Source: Cellulosimicrobium sp. Marseille-Q4280 (GTDB lineage Bacteria > Actinomycetota > Actinomycetes > Actinomycetales > Cellulomonadaceae). From it: DNA of 64,000 nucleotides. The DNA is taken from NCBI RefSeq assembly GCF_943181405.1, contig NZ_CALPBY010000006.1, positions 310,001-374,000 of the forward strand, written 5' to 3'. A model generated the notes under the pieces. That model was not told where the DNA came from and ran no database searches. It saw only the letters and a program-made list of their open reading frames with translations. Each line of letters opens with the position of its first letter. The first letter of the stretch is position 1. Of the stretch, positions 36,663 through 49,216 are shown piece by piece. A program made the translations under genes and the position numbers.

Positions 36663-36762
36663 GCTCTCCGGGGCGGCCGTGCCGGGTCTACCATCCGCGT
36701 CCTCGTTCCTCGGCCGCTCCCGCCAGACCCGCCACGACCCGGCACGGCCGCCCCTCCGGCCC
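36663..36762. repeat. dispersed palindromic repeat, copy B
   Basis: A 100-base element in the gyrB-gyrA gap, inverted relative to copy A (4486-4587) and nearly identical to it. The terminal inverted repeats 36671-36689 and 36737-36755 are perfect 19-base arms identical to those of copy A. The internal GAGGAACGA loop is conserved on the minus strand. Read on the plus strand, the hairpin could attenuate or process the gyrB-gyrA message. Confidence 0.85.
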
Positions 36763-36865
36763 CGGTCCGGCACGGTCGCGCAGGCGGCGCACCCTGCACG
36801 GGGCCGTCCATGACGCGGCGCACGGCGACAGCAGCACGACGAGAAGACGACGAACGAGGTAGATC

Positions 36866-39537
<2,672 letters not shown>

Positions 39538-39541
<4 letters not shown>

Positions 39542-40488
39542 GCACCGAGAACAACGCACCGCCGGCGATCACGCCGAGGCTGACAGTGCCGCGCCCTGAC
39601 ACGAGCACTCCGCCTCCTCCGCCCCCTCCGCCGTCCTCGACGGAGAGCAACGGCAGCTCCGGCAACGGGACGTCCGGCAACGGCACGTCCGGTCACCGGA
39701 CGGCCGACAACGGGTCTGCGGGCAACGGCTCTGCCCAGGTCGCAGGCCCGTCCGACGGCATGGAGGTCGCGTCCGGCGAGAGCCGCGTCGCGGTCGCCCG
39801 AGCCGGTGCGGTGAAGGCTGCGGCCGCGGCGATCGCGGCTGCGAAGTCGGCGGCCAAGAAGGTGTCCGCGTCCGTCCCGGCCGCCCCGGCGGAGACCACG
39901 CACGACGACGAGATCGACGATCGGACGGTGAAGCGCGTGACCACGACGTCAGCTCCCGCGTCGGTGGGCGCCGCTGCGCCGTCCACGGCGACGAACGGCT
40001 CCTCCACGGGCTCCTCGTCGATGCACTACTCCGCGGCCGGGGTCACCGGCACCGCGAACCCGGTGACGGGGGCGACCCCGACGGCGTCGACCGCGACGGG
40101 CGCAACCCCGACGGTCCGTCACGACGGACCGCGTCGCGTGCGGCTGTCGGTCTCCCGCGTCGACCCGTGGTCGGCCATGAAGCTCGGGTTCCTGCTGGCG
40201 GTCGCGATCGGCATCATGACCGTCGTGGCGACCGCGGTCGTCTGGTACGTCCTCGACGGGATGATGGTCTTCCAGAAGGTGCAGGACTTCGTCACGCAGA
40301 TCGCGGGCGAGGAGAGCAACGTCGACATGCTGCAGTTCGTCGAGTTCGGGCGCGTCATCTCCGTCGCCACCCTGCTCGGCGTGGTCAACGTGGTGATCAT
40401 CACGGCTCTGTCGACGATCATGGCGTTCCTGTACAACATCGTCGCTGCTCTCGTCGGTGGCGTGCACCTGACGCTGACCGACGACTGA
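39538..40488 (+). CDS. DUF3566 transmembrane protein
   Basis: A 316-residue protein. The first 200 residues are low-complexity (a run of eight prolines, Gly-Asn-Thr-Ser repeats, an Ala/Lys helix). The conserved part begins at [20 protein letters not shown] and contains two membrane helices with a short extracellular loop. DUF3566 next to gyrA is an actinobacterial constant; the mycobacterial relative belongs to the origin-proximal membrane proteins implicated in cell division (CwsA/CrgA neighbourhood). Function here is unproven. It is coupled to gyrA by ATGA. Confidence 0.9.
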
Positions 40489-40529
40489 CGCCCGAGCGCT
40501 CCGGGAGAGTGTCGGAGCCCGGTCTCGGT

Positions 40530-40559
40530 TTGGGCGTCCGGCCTCCCGTGGGGTAATCT
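40530..40559 (+). promoter_or_regulatory. promoter for tRNA-Ile
   Basis: TTGGGC (40530-40535) and TAATCT (40554-40559) are 18 bases apart; transcription would start near 40566, sixty bases before the tRNA. Confidence 0.55.
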
Positions 40560-40625
40560 CAATCGCTGCCTGCGTGCGGAACAGCTCCTGACCTGGTGTC
40601 GGAGCCTGTCTCGCTGCCGGCGAAC

Positions 40626-40699
40626 GGGCCTATAGCTCAGACGGTTAGAGCGCTTCCCTGATAAGGAAGAGGTCAGAGGTTCAAGTCCTCTTAGGCCCA
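40626..40699 (+). tRNA. tRNA-Ile (GAT)
   Basis: A 74-base cloverleaf: acceptor GGGCCTA/TAGGCCC, D-arm TAGCTCAGACGGTTAGAGC, anticodon loop CTGATAA with anticodon GAT at 40660-40662, T-loop GGTTCAAGTCC. The discriminator is A; CCA is not encoded. Confidence 0.97.
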
Positions 40700-40727
40700 C
40701 TGCCGAACCCACTCGAGGGGGAACGTG

Positions 40728-40847
40728 ATGAAGAAGCTCCTGGTCCTTCTGCTCGCTGCCGGCGCCGGCTACCTCCTGTGGCGCAAGTACTCGGAGGACA
40801 ACGCCGAGCGCGACCTGTGGGCAGAGGTCACCGACACGTTCGAGTGA
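40728..40847 (+). CDS. DLW-39 family small membrane protein
   Basis: A 39-residue protein beginning MKKLLVLLLAAGAGYLLWRK and ending with the DLWAEVTDTFE motif. Exactly 39 residues with a DLW triplet defines the actinobacterial DLW-39 family, found beside gyrA and tRNA-Ile/Ala. It has one N-terminal membrane helix and a charged tail; the function is unknown. The ATG at 40728 is preceded by GAGGGGGAAC; GTG 40725 is a possible alternative. Confidence 0.88.
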   Translation: MKKLLVLLLAAGAGYLLWRKYSEDNAERDLWAEVTDTFE

Positions 40848-40888
40848 TCTCTACGGCTCGACACCTCCGGCCCTCGGCCGGAGATCCC

Positions 40889-40961
40889 GGGGCCATGGCG
40901 CAATTGGTAGCGCACCTGCTTTGCAAGCAGGGGGTTGGGGGTTCGAGTCCCCCTGGCTCCA
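40889..40961 (+). tRNA. tRNA-Ala (TGC)
   Basis: A 73-base cloverleaf: acceptor GGGGCCA/TGGCTCC, anticodon loop TTTGCAA with TGC at 40922-40924, T-arm GGGGGTTCGAGTCCCCC. The discriminator is A. It pairs with tRNA-Ile in the usual post-gyrA tandem, here split by the DLW-39 gene. Confidence 0.97.
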
Positions 40962-40974
40962 CGTCCCGAACAGC

Positions 40975-41010
40975 ACGAAGGCCCCGCACCTCACGGTGCG
41001 GGGCCTTCGT
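40975..41010. terminator. strong terminator after tRNA-Ala
   Basis: A perfect 16-base-pair stem (40975-40990 with 40995-41010) and a TCAC loop, 14 bases after the tRNA. It lies between convergent transcription units and may act on both strands. Confidence 0.85.
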
Positions 41011-41056
41011 CGTCCCTCCCGGGACGGCGGGCGAGCCGCCGTCCCGGAAACCGGCC

Positions 41057-42223
41057 TCAGGCGTCGTCGGCCTTGTCCGCGGCGTCCGCGGCCTTGGTCT
41101 CGGCGGCCTCACGGGCCTTCTTCGCCGCCTGCTCGACGTGCTCCGCCGCCTTGTCGGCGTCACCCCCGGCGGTCGTCTCCGTCGTGTCGGCGGGGACGGC
41201 CGAGGCGGTGCCTGCGGCGTTCTTCGCGGTGCCTCGCGTCCGGCTCGTCGCCTTCTTCGCGGCGTCCTTGGCGTCGCCGACGGCGTCCGTGACGCGGTCG
41301 CTGACGTCGTCGCGGACCTCCGCGGCACGCTCGGCGATCTTGTCGGTCGCCTCGCGTCCCTTGGCGACGGCGGCACCTGCCGCCTCCCCGAGCGTCTCGG
41401 CGGCGTCCCCGACGGCGTGGCGCGCGTCGCCCACCACGTCGTCGAAGCGGACCTGCTCCTCCTGCTCCCAGGGCTCGGCCCAGGGGTCGGTGGTGGGCTG
41501 CGACCGGCGGTACAGCACGTAGCCGACGCCGGCGGCGGTGACGCCGCCGGCGATCCACCACAGCGTCTTGCCCTTGCTGCCCGACGCGTCGCTCTCCGCG
41601 GCCTTCTTGCTCGCCGCGTCCGCGACCTCGGCGAACTTCCTGCTCGCCTTGTCGGCAGCCTTGTCGGCGGCCTTCGCCGCCTTCTTGCCCGCCTTGCCCG
41701 ACGACTTCTTCGCCTGCTTGGCAGCGTCCTCGGCGGCCTTCTTCGCCTTCTTCGCGAGCTTGCGGCCCTTCCGGCCGCTGGCGGCCGCCGCGGCAGCGGT
41801 CGCCGCAGCGGTCGCTGCTGCGGCATCGTCGGCGGCGCGCTGCGCGGCCTCGGAGGCGCTGGCCGCCGCGGCGTTGAAGCTCGCGACGATCTTCGGCAGC
41901 ACGTCGTCGACGATCTTGTCGTGCGCCGTGTCGATCACCGGTGCGGCCTTGTCCGCCGCCTTCTCGACGCGCGGTGCCGCGGCCTGGATGCTGTCCTGCC
42001 ACGCCTTCTCGACGCGCGGCTGCAGCCATTCGAGGAACGCCTCGACCTTCGGGGTGCTCCACTCCTTCGCGTGGACCGCCGCGTCCTTCGCCTGGTCCGC
42101 GAGCTGGACCGCCGCGCTCTGTGCCGATGCGGCGGCGACGGCCGCCTGGTCCTTGATCTTCTCGGTGTCCAGCGAGTCGATCGTCTCCTTGATCGGGCTG
42201 GACCCTGAGCGAGAACGAGTCAT
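41057..42223 (-). CDS. Ala/Lys-rich helical membrane protein, unknown function
   Basis: A 388-residue protein made almost wholly of Ala/Lys/Asp/Glu-rich amphipathic helix, like apolipoprotein- or LEA-type sequences. One membrane-like segment, TLWWIAGGVTAAGVGYVLYRR, lies near residue 255, with a DPWAEPWEQEEQ stretch after it. A histone-tail-like Lys/Ala block (KLAKKAKKAAEDAAKQAKK) precedes it. No enzymatic motif is present. Similar proteins stand beside the cyclophilin gene in related actinobacteria. ATG 42223 has GAGGAG five bases upstream. It may be a membrane-anchored coiled coil or envelope-stress protein; I cannot say more. Confidence 0.75.
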   Translation of the reverse strand: MTRSRSGSSPIKETIDSLDTEKIKDQAAVAAASAQSAAVQLADQAKDAAVHAKEWSTPKVEAFLEWLQPRVEKAWQDSIQAAAPRVEKAADKAAPVIDTAHDKIVDDVLPKIVASFNAAAASASEAAQRAADDAAAATAAATAAAAAASGRKGRKLAKKAKKAAEDAAKQAKKSSGKAGKKAAKAADKAADKASRKFAEVADAASKKAAESDASGSKGKTLWWIAGGVTAAGVGYVLYRRSQPTTDPWAEPWEQEEQVRFDDVVGDARHAVGDAAETLGEAAGAAVAKGREATDKIAERAAEVRDDVSDRVTDAVGDAKDAAKKATSRTRGTAKNAAGTASAVPADTTETTAGGDADKAAEHVEQAAKKAREAAETKAADAADKADDA

Positions 42224-42372
42224 GCGCGCTCCTCGGGTGTCGTCGTCCGGGTGGACGAGTGGTGGAAGGTCACGATTCCGCCCACTCTGCCACCAGCGGG
42301 GCGCGCCCGCGAGATGTCCAGCGCATCGTCGTCGGACGGGTACCGCGCGGGTGTCGTGGGAAGATGGTGGGC

Positions 42373-42912
42373 ATGTTCGCAACCCTTCACACGACCGCTG
42401 GTGACATCCGGATCGAGCTCCTGCCGAACCACGCCCCGAAGACGGTGGCGAACTTCGTCGGGCTCGCCCAGGGCACGAAGTCCTGGTCGGATCCCCGCAC
42501 CGGCGCCGAGCGCACCGAGCCGTTCTACGACGGCCTGATCTTCCACCGCGTGATCTCCGACTTCATGATCCAGGGCGGGTGCCCGCTCGGGACGGGTACC
42601 GGCGGCCCGGGCTACACGTTCAACGACGAGATCCACCCCGAGCTGCAGTTCGACAAGCCGTACCTGCTGGCCATGGCCAACGCAGGGCTCCGCCGCAACC
42701 CGGTGACGGGCGAGGTCGAGGGCACCAACGGATCCCAGTTCTTCATCTCGACGGTCGCCACGCCGTGGCTCAACGGCAAGCACACGATCTTCGGCACCGT
42801 GGCGGACGACGCCTCGCGCGCGGTCGTCGACGGGATCAACAACACGCCGACGCGTCCGGGCGACCGCCCGCAGGAGGACATCGTCATCAGCTCCGTCACC
42901 ATCGAGGACTGA
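42373..42912 (+). CDS. ppiA: peptidyl-prolyl cis-trans isomerase (cyclophilin type)
   Basis: A 179-residue cytoplasmic cyclophilin catalysing proline isomerisation. The core motifs FYDGLIFHRVISDFMIQGG, PGYTFNDEI, LAMANAG and NGSQFFIST are all present and include the active-site Arg, Phe and Gln positions. The N-terminus MFATLHTTAGDIRIELLP fits the family, which favours ATG 42373 over ATG 42364 nine bases earlier. It ends just before the rhomboid gene. Confidence 0.95.
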   Translation: MFATLHTTAGDIRIELLPNHAPKTVANFVGLAQGTKSWSDPRTGAERTEPFYDGLIFHRVISDFMIQGGCPLGTGTGGPGYTFNDEIHPELQFDKPYLLAMANAGLRRNPVTGEVEGTNGSQFFISTVATPWLNGKHTIFGTVADDASRAVVDGINNTPTRPGDRPQEDIVISSVTIED

Positions 42913-43001
42913 TCATCTCGCAGCCACCGGTACCCCCGGGTCCCCCGGGACCTCCCGCGTACGGGACGGCCGGGCCGCACGACGGCCCCGCCGTCCCGCC
43001 C

Positions 43002-43838
43002 GTGTGCCCGCGCCACCCCGACCGCGTCTCCTACGTCCGCTGCCAGCGGTGCGGCAGGCCGACGTGCCCGGAGTGCCAGCGCCCCGCGGCAGTGGGGATC
43101 CAGTGCGTCGACTGCGTGCGCGAGGCGTCCCGCAACGCGCCGGAGCAGCGCACGGTGCTCGGCGGGAAGGTGCGCGGTGGCCCACCGGTCGTGACCTTCA
43201 CGATCATCGGGCTGTGCGTCGTCAGCTGGATCCTGCAGCTCGTCACCGGTGGCGAGTGGACCCGCATGCTGGCGTTCGCCCCCGTGGTCGGCGAGCAGGA
43301 CCCGTACCGCTTCCTCACGGCCGCGTTCCTGCACTCGACCAGCCCGGTCCACATCCTGTTCAACATGTACGCCCTGTGGATCACCGGGCCGTTCCTGGAA
43401 CAGATGCTGGGCCGCTGGCGGTTCACCGCGCTGTACCTGCTGTCGGCGCTCGGTGGTTCGGTCGGCTACCTCGTGCTCGCCGGCGGGCCCACCGAGCAGG
43501 CCTGGTACACGGCCGTCGTCGGTGCCTCCGGTGCCGTCTTCGGGCTCTTCGGCGCGATCCTGCTCGTGCTGCGCCGCACGGGTCGCAACGCGATGCAGAT
43601 CGTCGTCCTCATCGGCATCAACTTCGCGATCGGCCTGTTCTTCCCCGGTATCGCGTGGCAGGCGCACCTCGGCGGACTGGTCGTGGGCGTGCTCCTCGGG
43701 CTCGCGTACGCGTACGCGCCGAGGGCACAGCGCACCCTGGTGTCGGTCGGTGCCACGGCGGTCGTCACCCTGGCCCTGATCCTCACGGCATGGCTGACGT
43801 ACCGGTCCGTCGCTCTCCCCGCCGGGTTCGTCGGCTGA
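43002..43838 (+). CDS. rhomboid family intramembrane serine protease
   Basis: At least 278 residues. The N-terminus has a B-box-like zinc module (CPRHPDR, RCQRCGRPTC, CQRPAAVGIQCVDC), common in actinobacterial rhomboids. Six or more helices follow. The catalytic Ser lies in VVGASGAVFG, the His in WQAHLGGLVVG, and HILFNMYALW is the conserved oxyanion segment. It cleaves membrane proteins in the bilayer; the target is unknown. The start is unclear: GTG 43002 is the first usual start in the gap, but the frame is open back to 42915, where ATC-TCG-CAG stands where relatives have ATG-TCG-CAG. Confidence 0.87.
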   Translation: MCPRHPDRVSYVRCQRCGRPTCPECQRPAAVGIQCVDCVREASRNAPEQRTVLGGKVRGGPPVVTFTIIGLCVVSWILQLVTGGEWTRMLAFAPVVGEQDPYRFLTAAFLHSTSPVHILFNMYALWITGPFLEQMLGRWRFTALYLLSALGGSVGYLVLAGGPTEQAWYTAVVGASGAVFGLFGAILLVLRRTGRNAMQIVVLIGINFAIGLFFPGIAWQAHLGGLVVGVLLGLAYAYAPRAQRTLVSVGATAVVTLALILTAWLTYRSVALPAGFVG

Positions 43839-43849
43839 CCGTCGCGGAG

Positions 43850-43858
43850 TTGTCCACA
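43850..43858. promoter_or_regulatory. isolated DnaA box
   Basis: TTGTCCACA, perfect, 11 bases after the rhomboid stop; a near match, TTGTTCACA, follows at 43862-43870. It lies between convergent rhomboid and crgA genes, 16 kb from oriC. Confidence 0.6.
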
Positions 43859-43927
43859 GGTTTGTTCACAGGTGTGGAACGAACTACGTGTGTGTCATTC
43901 CGCCGGCGGACCAGCGTCCTGGGCTCG

Positions 43928-44182
43928 CTACTTCCAGCGTGTGGTGAGCGCGAAGCCGGCGATGATGAATGCGAACCCGACCCCGAGGTTCCAGGCACCG
44001 AGCGCCGGGATCGGCAGCTGCGCCGAGCCGCTGAGGTAGAACAGCACGATCCAGGCGAGGCCCAGGAGCATCAGCCCGAGCATGGTCGGGACGAGCCAGC
44101 GCGGGTTCCCGGTGTCGGGCTTGGGCTGGCGTGGCTCGCGGGCCGGGCGCGCCGGCTTCTTGCGGGACTTCGACTCGGGCAC
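43928..44182 (-). CDS. crgA: cell division protein CrgA
   Basis: An 84-residue small membrane protein with a basic N-terminus (ESKSRKKPARPARE) and two helices (PTMLGLMLLGLAWIVLFYL and GVGFAFIIAGFAL). The family signature NPRWLVP precedes helix 1. CrgA helps place FtsZ-ring and peptidoglycan enzymes at the septum in Streptomyces and mycobacteria. GTG 44182 has AGGAG nine bases upstream; the stop is TAG. It is divergent from the DUF881 gene. Confidence 0.94.
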   Translation of the reverse strand: MPESKSRKKPARPAREPRQPKPDTGNPRWLVPTMLGLMLLGLAWIVLFYLSGSAQLPIPALGAWNLGVGFAFIIAGFALTTRWK

Positions 44183-44461
44183 GAGGGATGGCTCCTGTCC
44201 TGGTGGTTCCTGCCGCCGTCGTGCAGGAACCGTGCGTGGCTCGGGTGGACGTCGTCGACGGGCGGTCGCGGTCCGGGCCTCTTGCCCGGGTCGCGGCAGT
44301 CGTCCCGTCCGTGGACGGCGTTCGTCGTCTAGCGTAGTGGGCGCACACAATAGACCACGCCACCGGGTGCCGGACGATCGCCGTCCGACCGCGGTCCGCA
44401 CACCGTCGACCACCGTCGAGCACCTGTCGAGCACCGCACCGAGCGCAGGAAGGATGGGCGC

Positions 44462-45271
44462 ATGAGCACCGAGCAGGCACCCGCGTCCGCACCCTCGCGC
44501 GCCCGGCGCTGGCGGTCCGCGCTGACCGTCGCCTTCGTGCTGGCCCTCGCCGGCCTGATGTTCACCGCGAACGCACGGCTCGCCCGCGGCGAGGAGAGCC
44601 GGCACCCCGAGAACCTGGCCCAGCTCGTCGACCGCGAGTCCGGTCGGGTCGCGGACCTCGCGGCCCAGGTGGACGCGCTCGACGACGAGATCGCGACGCT
44701 CTCGGCCGCGGACCCCGCGTCCGGCGCGGTGGACCCCGGGCTCGCGAGCCGGTCGGGCGTCGCCGCAGGAACCGTGGCCGTCAGCGGACCGGGTGTCTCG
44801 GTCATGCTCGACGACGCCCCGCCCGAGGGGAGCTATCCCGCGTCGATCCGTCCGGACGACCTCGTGGTGCACCAGCAGGACATCCAGGCCGTCGTGAACG
44901 CCCTGTGGGCGGGCGGCGCCGAGGCGATGACACTCCAGGGTCAGCGCGTCACGGCGACCTCGGCCTTCCGCTGCGCGGGCAACATCCTGCTCCTGCACGG
45001 ACGCGTGTACTCGCCGCCGTACGTCGTGGAGGCCGTCGGCGACCCGCAGCAGCTCCGCGACGCGCTCGACCGCTCGGACCGGATCGACATCTACCAGGAG
45101 TACGTCGAGGCCGTGAACCTCGGCTGGGCGGTCGACGAGCACGACCGGATCGACATGCCGCGTTACGAGGGTGCCCTCGAGCTGAAGTTCGCGCGCTCCT
45201 CCTCGGGCACGTCCGCACCGGACGACACCCCGGAGACGGACGACGACCGGCCCGGCGAGGTCGCCCCGTGA
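44462..45271 (+). CDS. DUF881 family membrane protein
   Basis: A 269-residue protein with a cytoplasmic Arg-rich N-terminus, one helix (ALTVAFVLALAGLMF), a coiled-coil stretch (GRVADLAAQVDALDDEIATL) and the DUF881 domain. Conserved patches are VAVSGPGVSVMLDDAP, DLVVHQQDIQAVVNALWAGG and CAGNILLLHGRVYSPPY. Relatives lie near crgA and sortase genes; the molecular function is unknown. It opens a plus-strand operon, overlapping the sortase gene by GTGA. Confidence 0.92.
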   Translation: MSTEQAPASAPSRARRWRSALTVAFVLALAGLMFTANARLARGEESRHPENLAQLVDRESGRVADLAAQVDALDDEIATLSAADPASGAVDPGLASRSGVAAGTVAVSGPGVSVMLDDAPPEGSYPASIRPDDLVVHQQDIQAVVNALWAGGAEAMTLQGQRVTATSAFRCAGNILLLHGRVYSPPYVVEAVGDPQQLRDALDRSDRIDIYQEYVEAVNLGWAVDEHDRIDMPRYEGALELKFARSSSGTSAPDDTPETDDDRPGEVAP

Positions 45272-46047
45272 GCACGTTCACCGCACCGCCGATCCGGCAC
45301 CGTTCCGGCGGACGGTCTCGACGCGGCGGGCCGGTCTCCGCCGTCGTCGGCGTGCTGGGCGAGGTCCTCATCACCCTCGGGGTCCTGCTCGGCCTGTACG
45401 TCGTGTGGCAGCTCTGGTGGACCGACGTCCAGGCCGACCGCGAGCAGGCGCAGATCCTCGCCGAGCTCGACGCCCCGGTCCCCGACGCGGACGACGTGGC
45501 GGTCCAGGTCCGCCGGGACGCTCCCCCCGTCATGGAACCACCTGCCGCCGGCGAGGTCTTCGGCACGCTGCACGTCCCTCGCTGGGACGACGCGGTCATG
45601 CCGATGGCGGAGGGCACCGACAAGCGCGCGATCCTCGACAAGGCCATGGCCGGCCACTACCCCGAGTCCGTCATGCCCGGCGACATCGGCAACTTCGCGC
45701 TCGCCGGTCACCGGATGACGTACGGCGCGATCTTCCACCGTGCCGAGGAGCTGCAGGTCGGCGACCCGATCGTCGTCGAGGCGAACGACACCTGGTACGT
45801 GTACCGCGTGACGCACCTGCAGGCGGTGCAGCCGGACCAGGTGGAGGCCGTGGCGCCGGTCCCGTGGGAGCCGGGCGTGGAGCCCACCGAGCGGTACCTG
45901 ACGCTCACGACGTGCCACCCCATCGGTCTCAACTCGCTCCAGGCGCGCTTCATCGTCAACGCGAAGCTCGACTACTGGCTGCCCGTCGCGGACGGTACGC
46001 CGCCGGACCTCGTGGGCCAGACCGCACCGACCGACGGGAGCGCATGA
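45268..46047 (+). CDS. srtE: class E sortase
   Basis: A 259-residue membrane-anchored transpeptidase joining LAXTG proteins to peptidoglycan. One helix (VVGVLGEVLITLGVLLGLYV) precedes the outer domain. The catalytic His is in LAGHRMTYG, the Cys in LTTCHP and the Arg in QARFIV. Class E is the actinobacterial housekeeping type. Its likely substrate in the window is the LASTG protein at 32441-33952. It is coupled to DUF881 (GTGA) and to the next gene (ATGA). Confidence 0.93.
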   Translation: MSTFTAPPIRHRSGGRSRRGGPVSAVVGVLGEVLITLGVLLGLYVVWQLWWTDVQADREQAQILAELDAPVPDADDVAVQVRRDAPPVMEPPAAGEVFGTLHVPRWDDAVMPMAEGTDKRAILDKAMAGHYPESVMPGDIGNFALAGHRMTYGAIFHRAEELQVGDPIVVEANDTWYVYRVTHLQAVQPDQVEAVAPVPWEPGVEPTERYLTLTTCHPIGLNSLQARFIVNAKLDYWLPVADGTPPDLVGQTAPTDGSA

Positions 46048-46247
46048 TGTACGGGGCGTTGTGGCGCATCCTGCCGGGGCCCGCGTGGGTCCGGGTGCTC
46101 CTGCTGCTGGTCCTCGCGGCCGCCGTCGTGCTGGCGTGCTTCGAGTGGCTGTTCCCGATCGTCGCCGAGCGCATGCCGTTCAACGACCCCAACGTCCAGA
46201 CGGGCGCCTCCGGCAGCCTGACGGAGGCAGGAGTGACCCCGAGATGA
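46044..46247 (+). CDS. small membrane protein between sortase and pabA
   Basis: A 67-residue protein with one strong helix (VRVLLLLVLAAAVVLACF) and a conserved-looking ERMPFNDPNV segment facing outward. Its start overlaps the sortase stop and its stop overlaps the pabA start (both ATGA), so it is surely translated. Homologues occupy the same place in other actinobacteria; the function is unknown. Confidence 0.87.
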   Translation: MMYGALWRILPGPAWVRVLLLLVLAAAVVLACFEWLFPIVAERMPFNDPNVQTGASGSLTEAGVTPR

Positions 46248-46894
46248 CCCGCATCCTCGTCGTCGACAACTACGACTCGTTCGTCTACACGATCGTCGGC
46301 TACCTCGACCAGCTCGGGGCGCAGACGGTCGTCGTGCGCAACGACGCCGTCCCCGAGCCGGACGCCGACGGCGTCTTCCGCGACGCCGACGGCACGCCCT
46401 TCGACGGCGTGCTGGTCTCCCCCGGGCCCGGCACCCCGAAGGAGGCCGGGCAGAGCGAGCAGGTCATCCGTGCGTGCGCCACGTCGCGCACGCCGATGCT
46501 CGGCGTGTGCCTCGGCCACCAGGCCCTCGCCGAGGTGTACGGCGCCACCGTCACGCACGCCCCGGAGCTCATGCACGGCAAGACGAGCCTCGTCGAGCAC
46601 GACGGCGCAGGGGTCCTGGGCGGGCTCCCCGAGCCCTTCACGGCGACGCGGTACCACTCGCTCGCCGTCGTGCGGGACACCGTCCCGGGCGTGCTCGAGG
46701 TCACGGCGGAGACGGCGGGCGGGGTCGTCATGGGTCTGCAGCACCGCGACCTGCCGCTGCACGGCGTCCAGTTCCACCCGGAGTCCGTGCTCACCGAGGG
46801 CGGTCACCGCCTGCTCGCCAACTGGCTCGAGGCGTGCGGGCTCGACGGCGCCGTCGAGCGGTCCGCGGGCATGGCGCCCCTCGTGCGGCAGTGA
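46244..46894 (+). CDS. pabA: aminodeoxychorismate/anthranilate synthase glutamine amidotransferase
   Basis: A 216-residue class I glutamine amidotransferase delivering ammonia to chorismate for folate (or tryptophan) synthesis. The N-terminus ILVVDNYDSFVYTIVGYL, the nucleophile Cys in LGVCLGHQ, and His-Glu in VQFHPES form an intact triad. The isolated position near pknB is typical of the pabA-like (trpG/pabA) gene of actinobacteria, but tryptophan use cannot be excluded. It is the last gene of the operon, followed by a terminator. Confidence 0.92.
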   Translation: MTRILVVDNYDSFVYTIVGYLDQLGAQTVVVRNDAVPEPDADGVFRDADGTPFDGVLVSPGPGTPKEAGQSEQVIRACATSRTPMLGVCLGHQALAEVYGATVTHAPELMHGKTSLVEHDGAGVLGGLPEPFTATRYHSLAVVRDTVPGVLEVTAETAGGVVMGLQHRDLPLHGVQFHPESVLTEGGHRLLANWLEACGLDGAVERSAGMAPLVRQ

Positions 46895-46970
46895 CCTCCG
46901 GGTGGTGCTTCCCGGGCCGGCAACGCCGCTACCTCGCTGACAGCAGTCCTCCGTAGGAGGACCGTGCACG

Positions 46971-47006
46971 ACGCCGGCCCTCACCTTCCGAGGTGAGGGC
47001 CGGCGT
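46971..47006. terminator. strong terminator between pabA and pknB
   Basis: A 16-base-pair stem (46971-46986 with 46991-47006), loop TCCG, between convergent genes. A smaller 7-bp hairpin (46946-46962) lies just before it. Confidence 0.87.
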
Positions 47007-47048
47007 GCTGCTGCGAGGGGTCCAGGTGTGCGCCGTCAGGCTCGGGCG

Positions 47049-49106
<2,058 letters not shown>

Positions 49107-49216
49107 TCATTCGTCCTTCGGAGTCGTCGGAGCCGCGGGCGCGTCCGCGCACGGCACATCTGGCGCAATCATCCCACCCGAGGGCGTCCAGGAGGGACGG
49201 GAACACAACGATGTCG

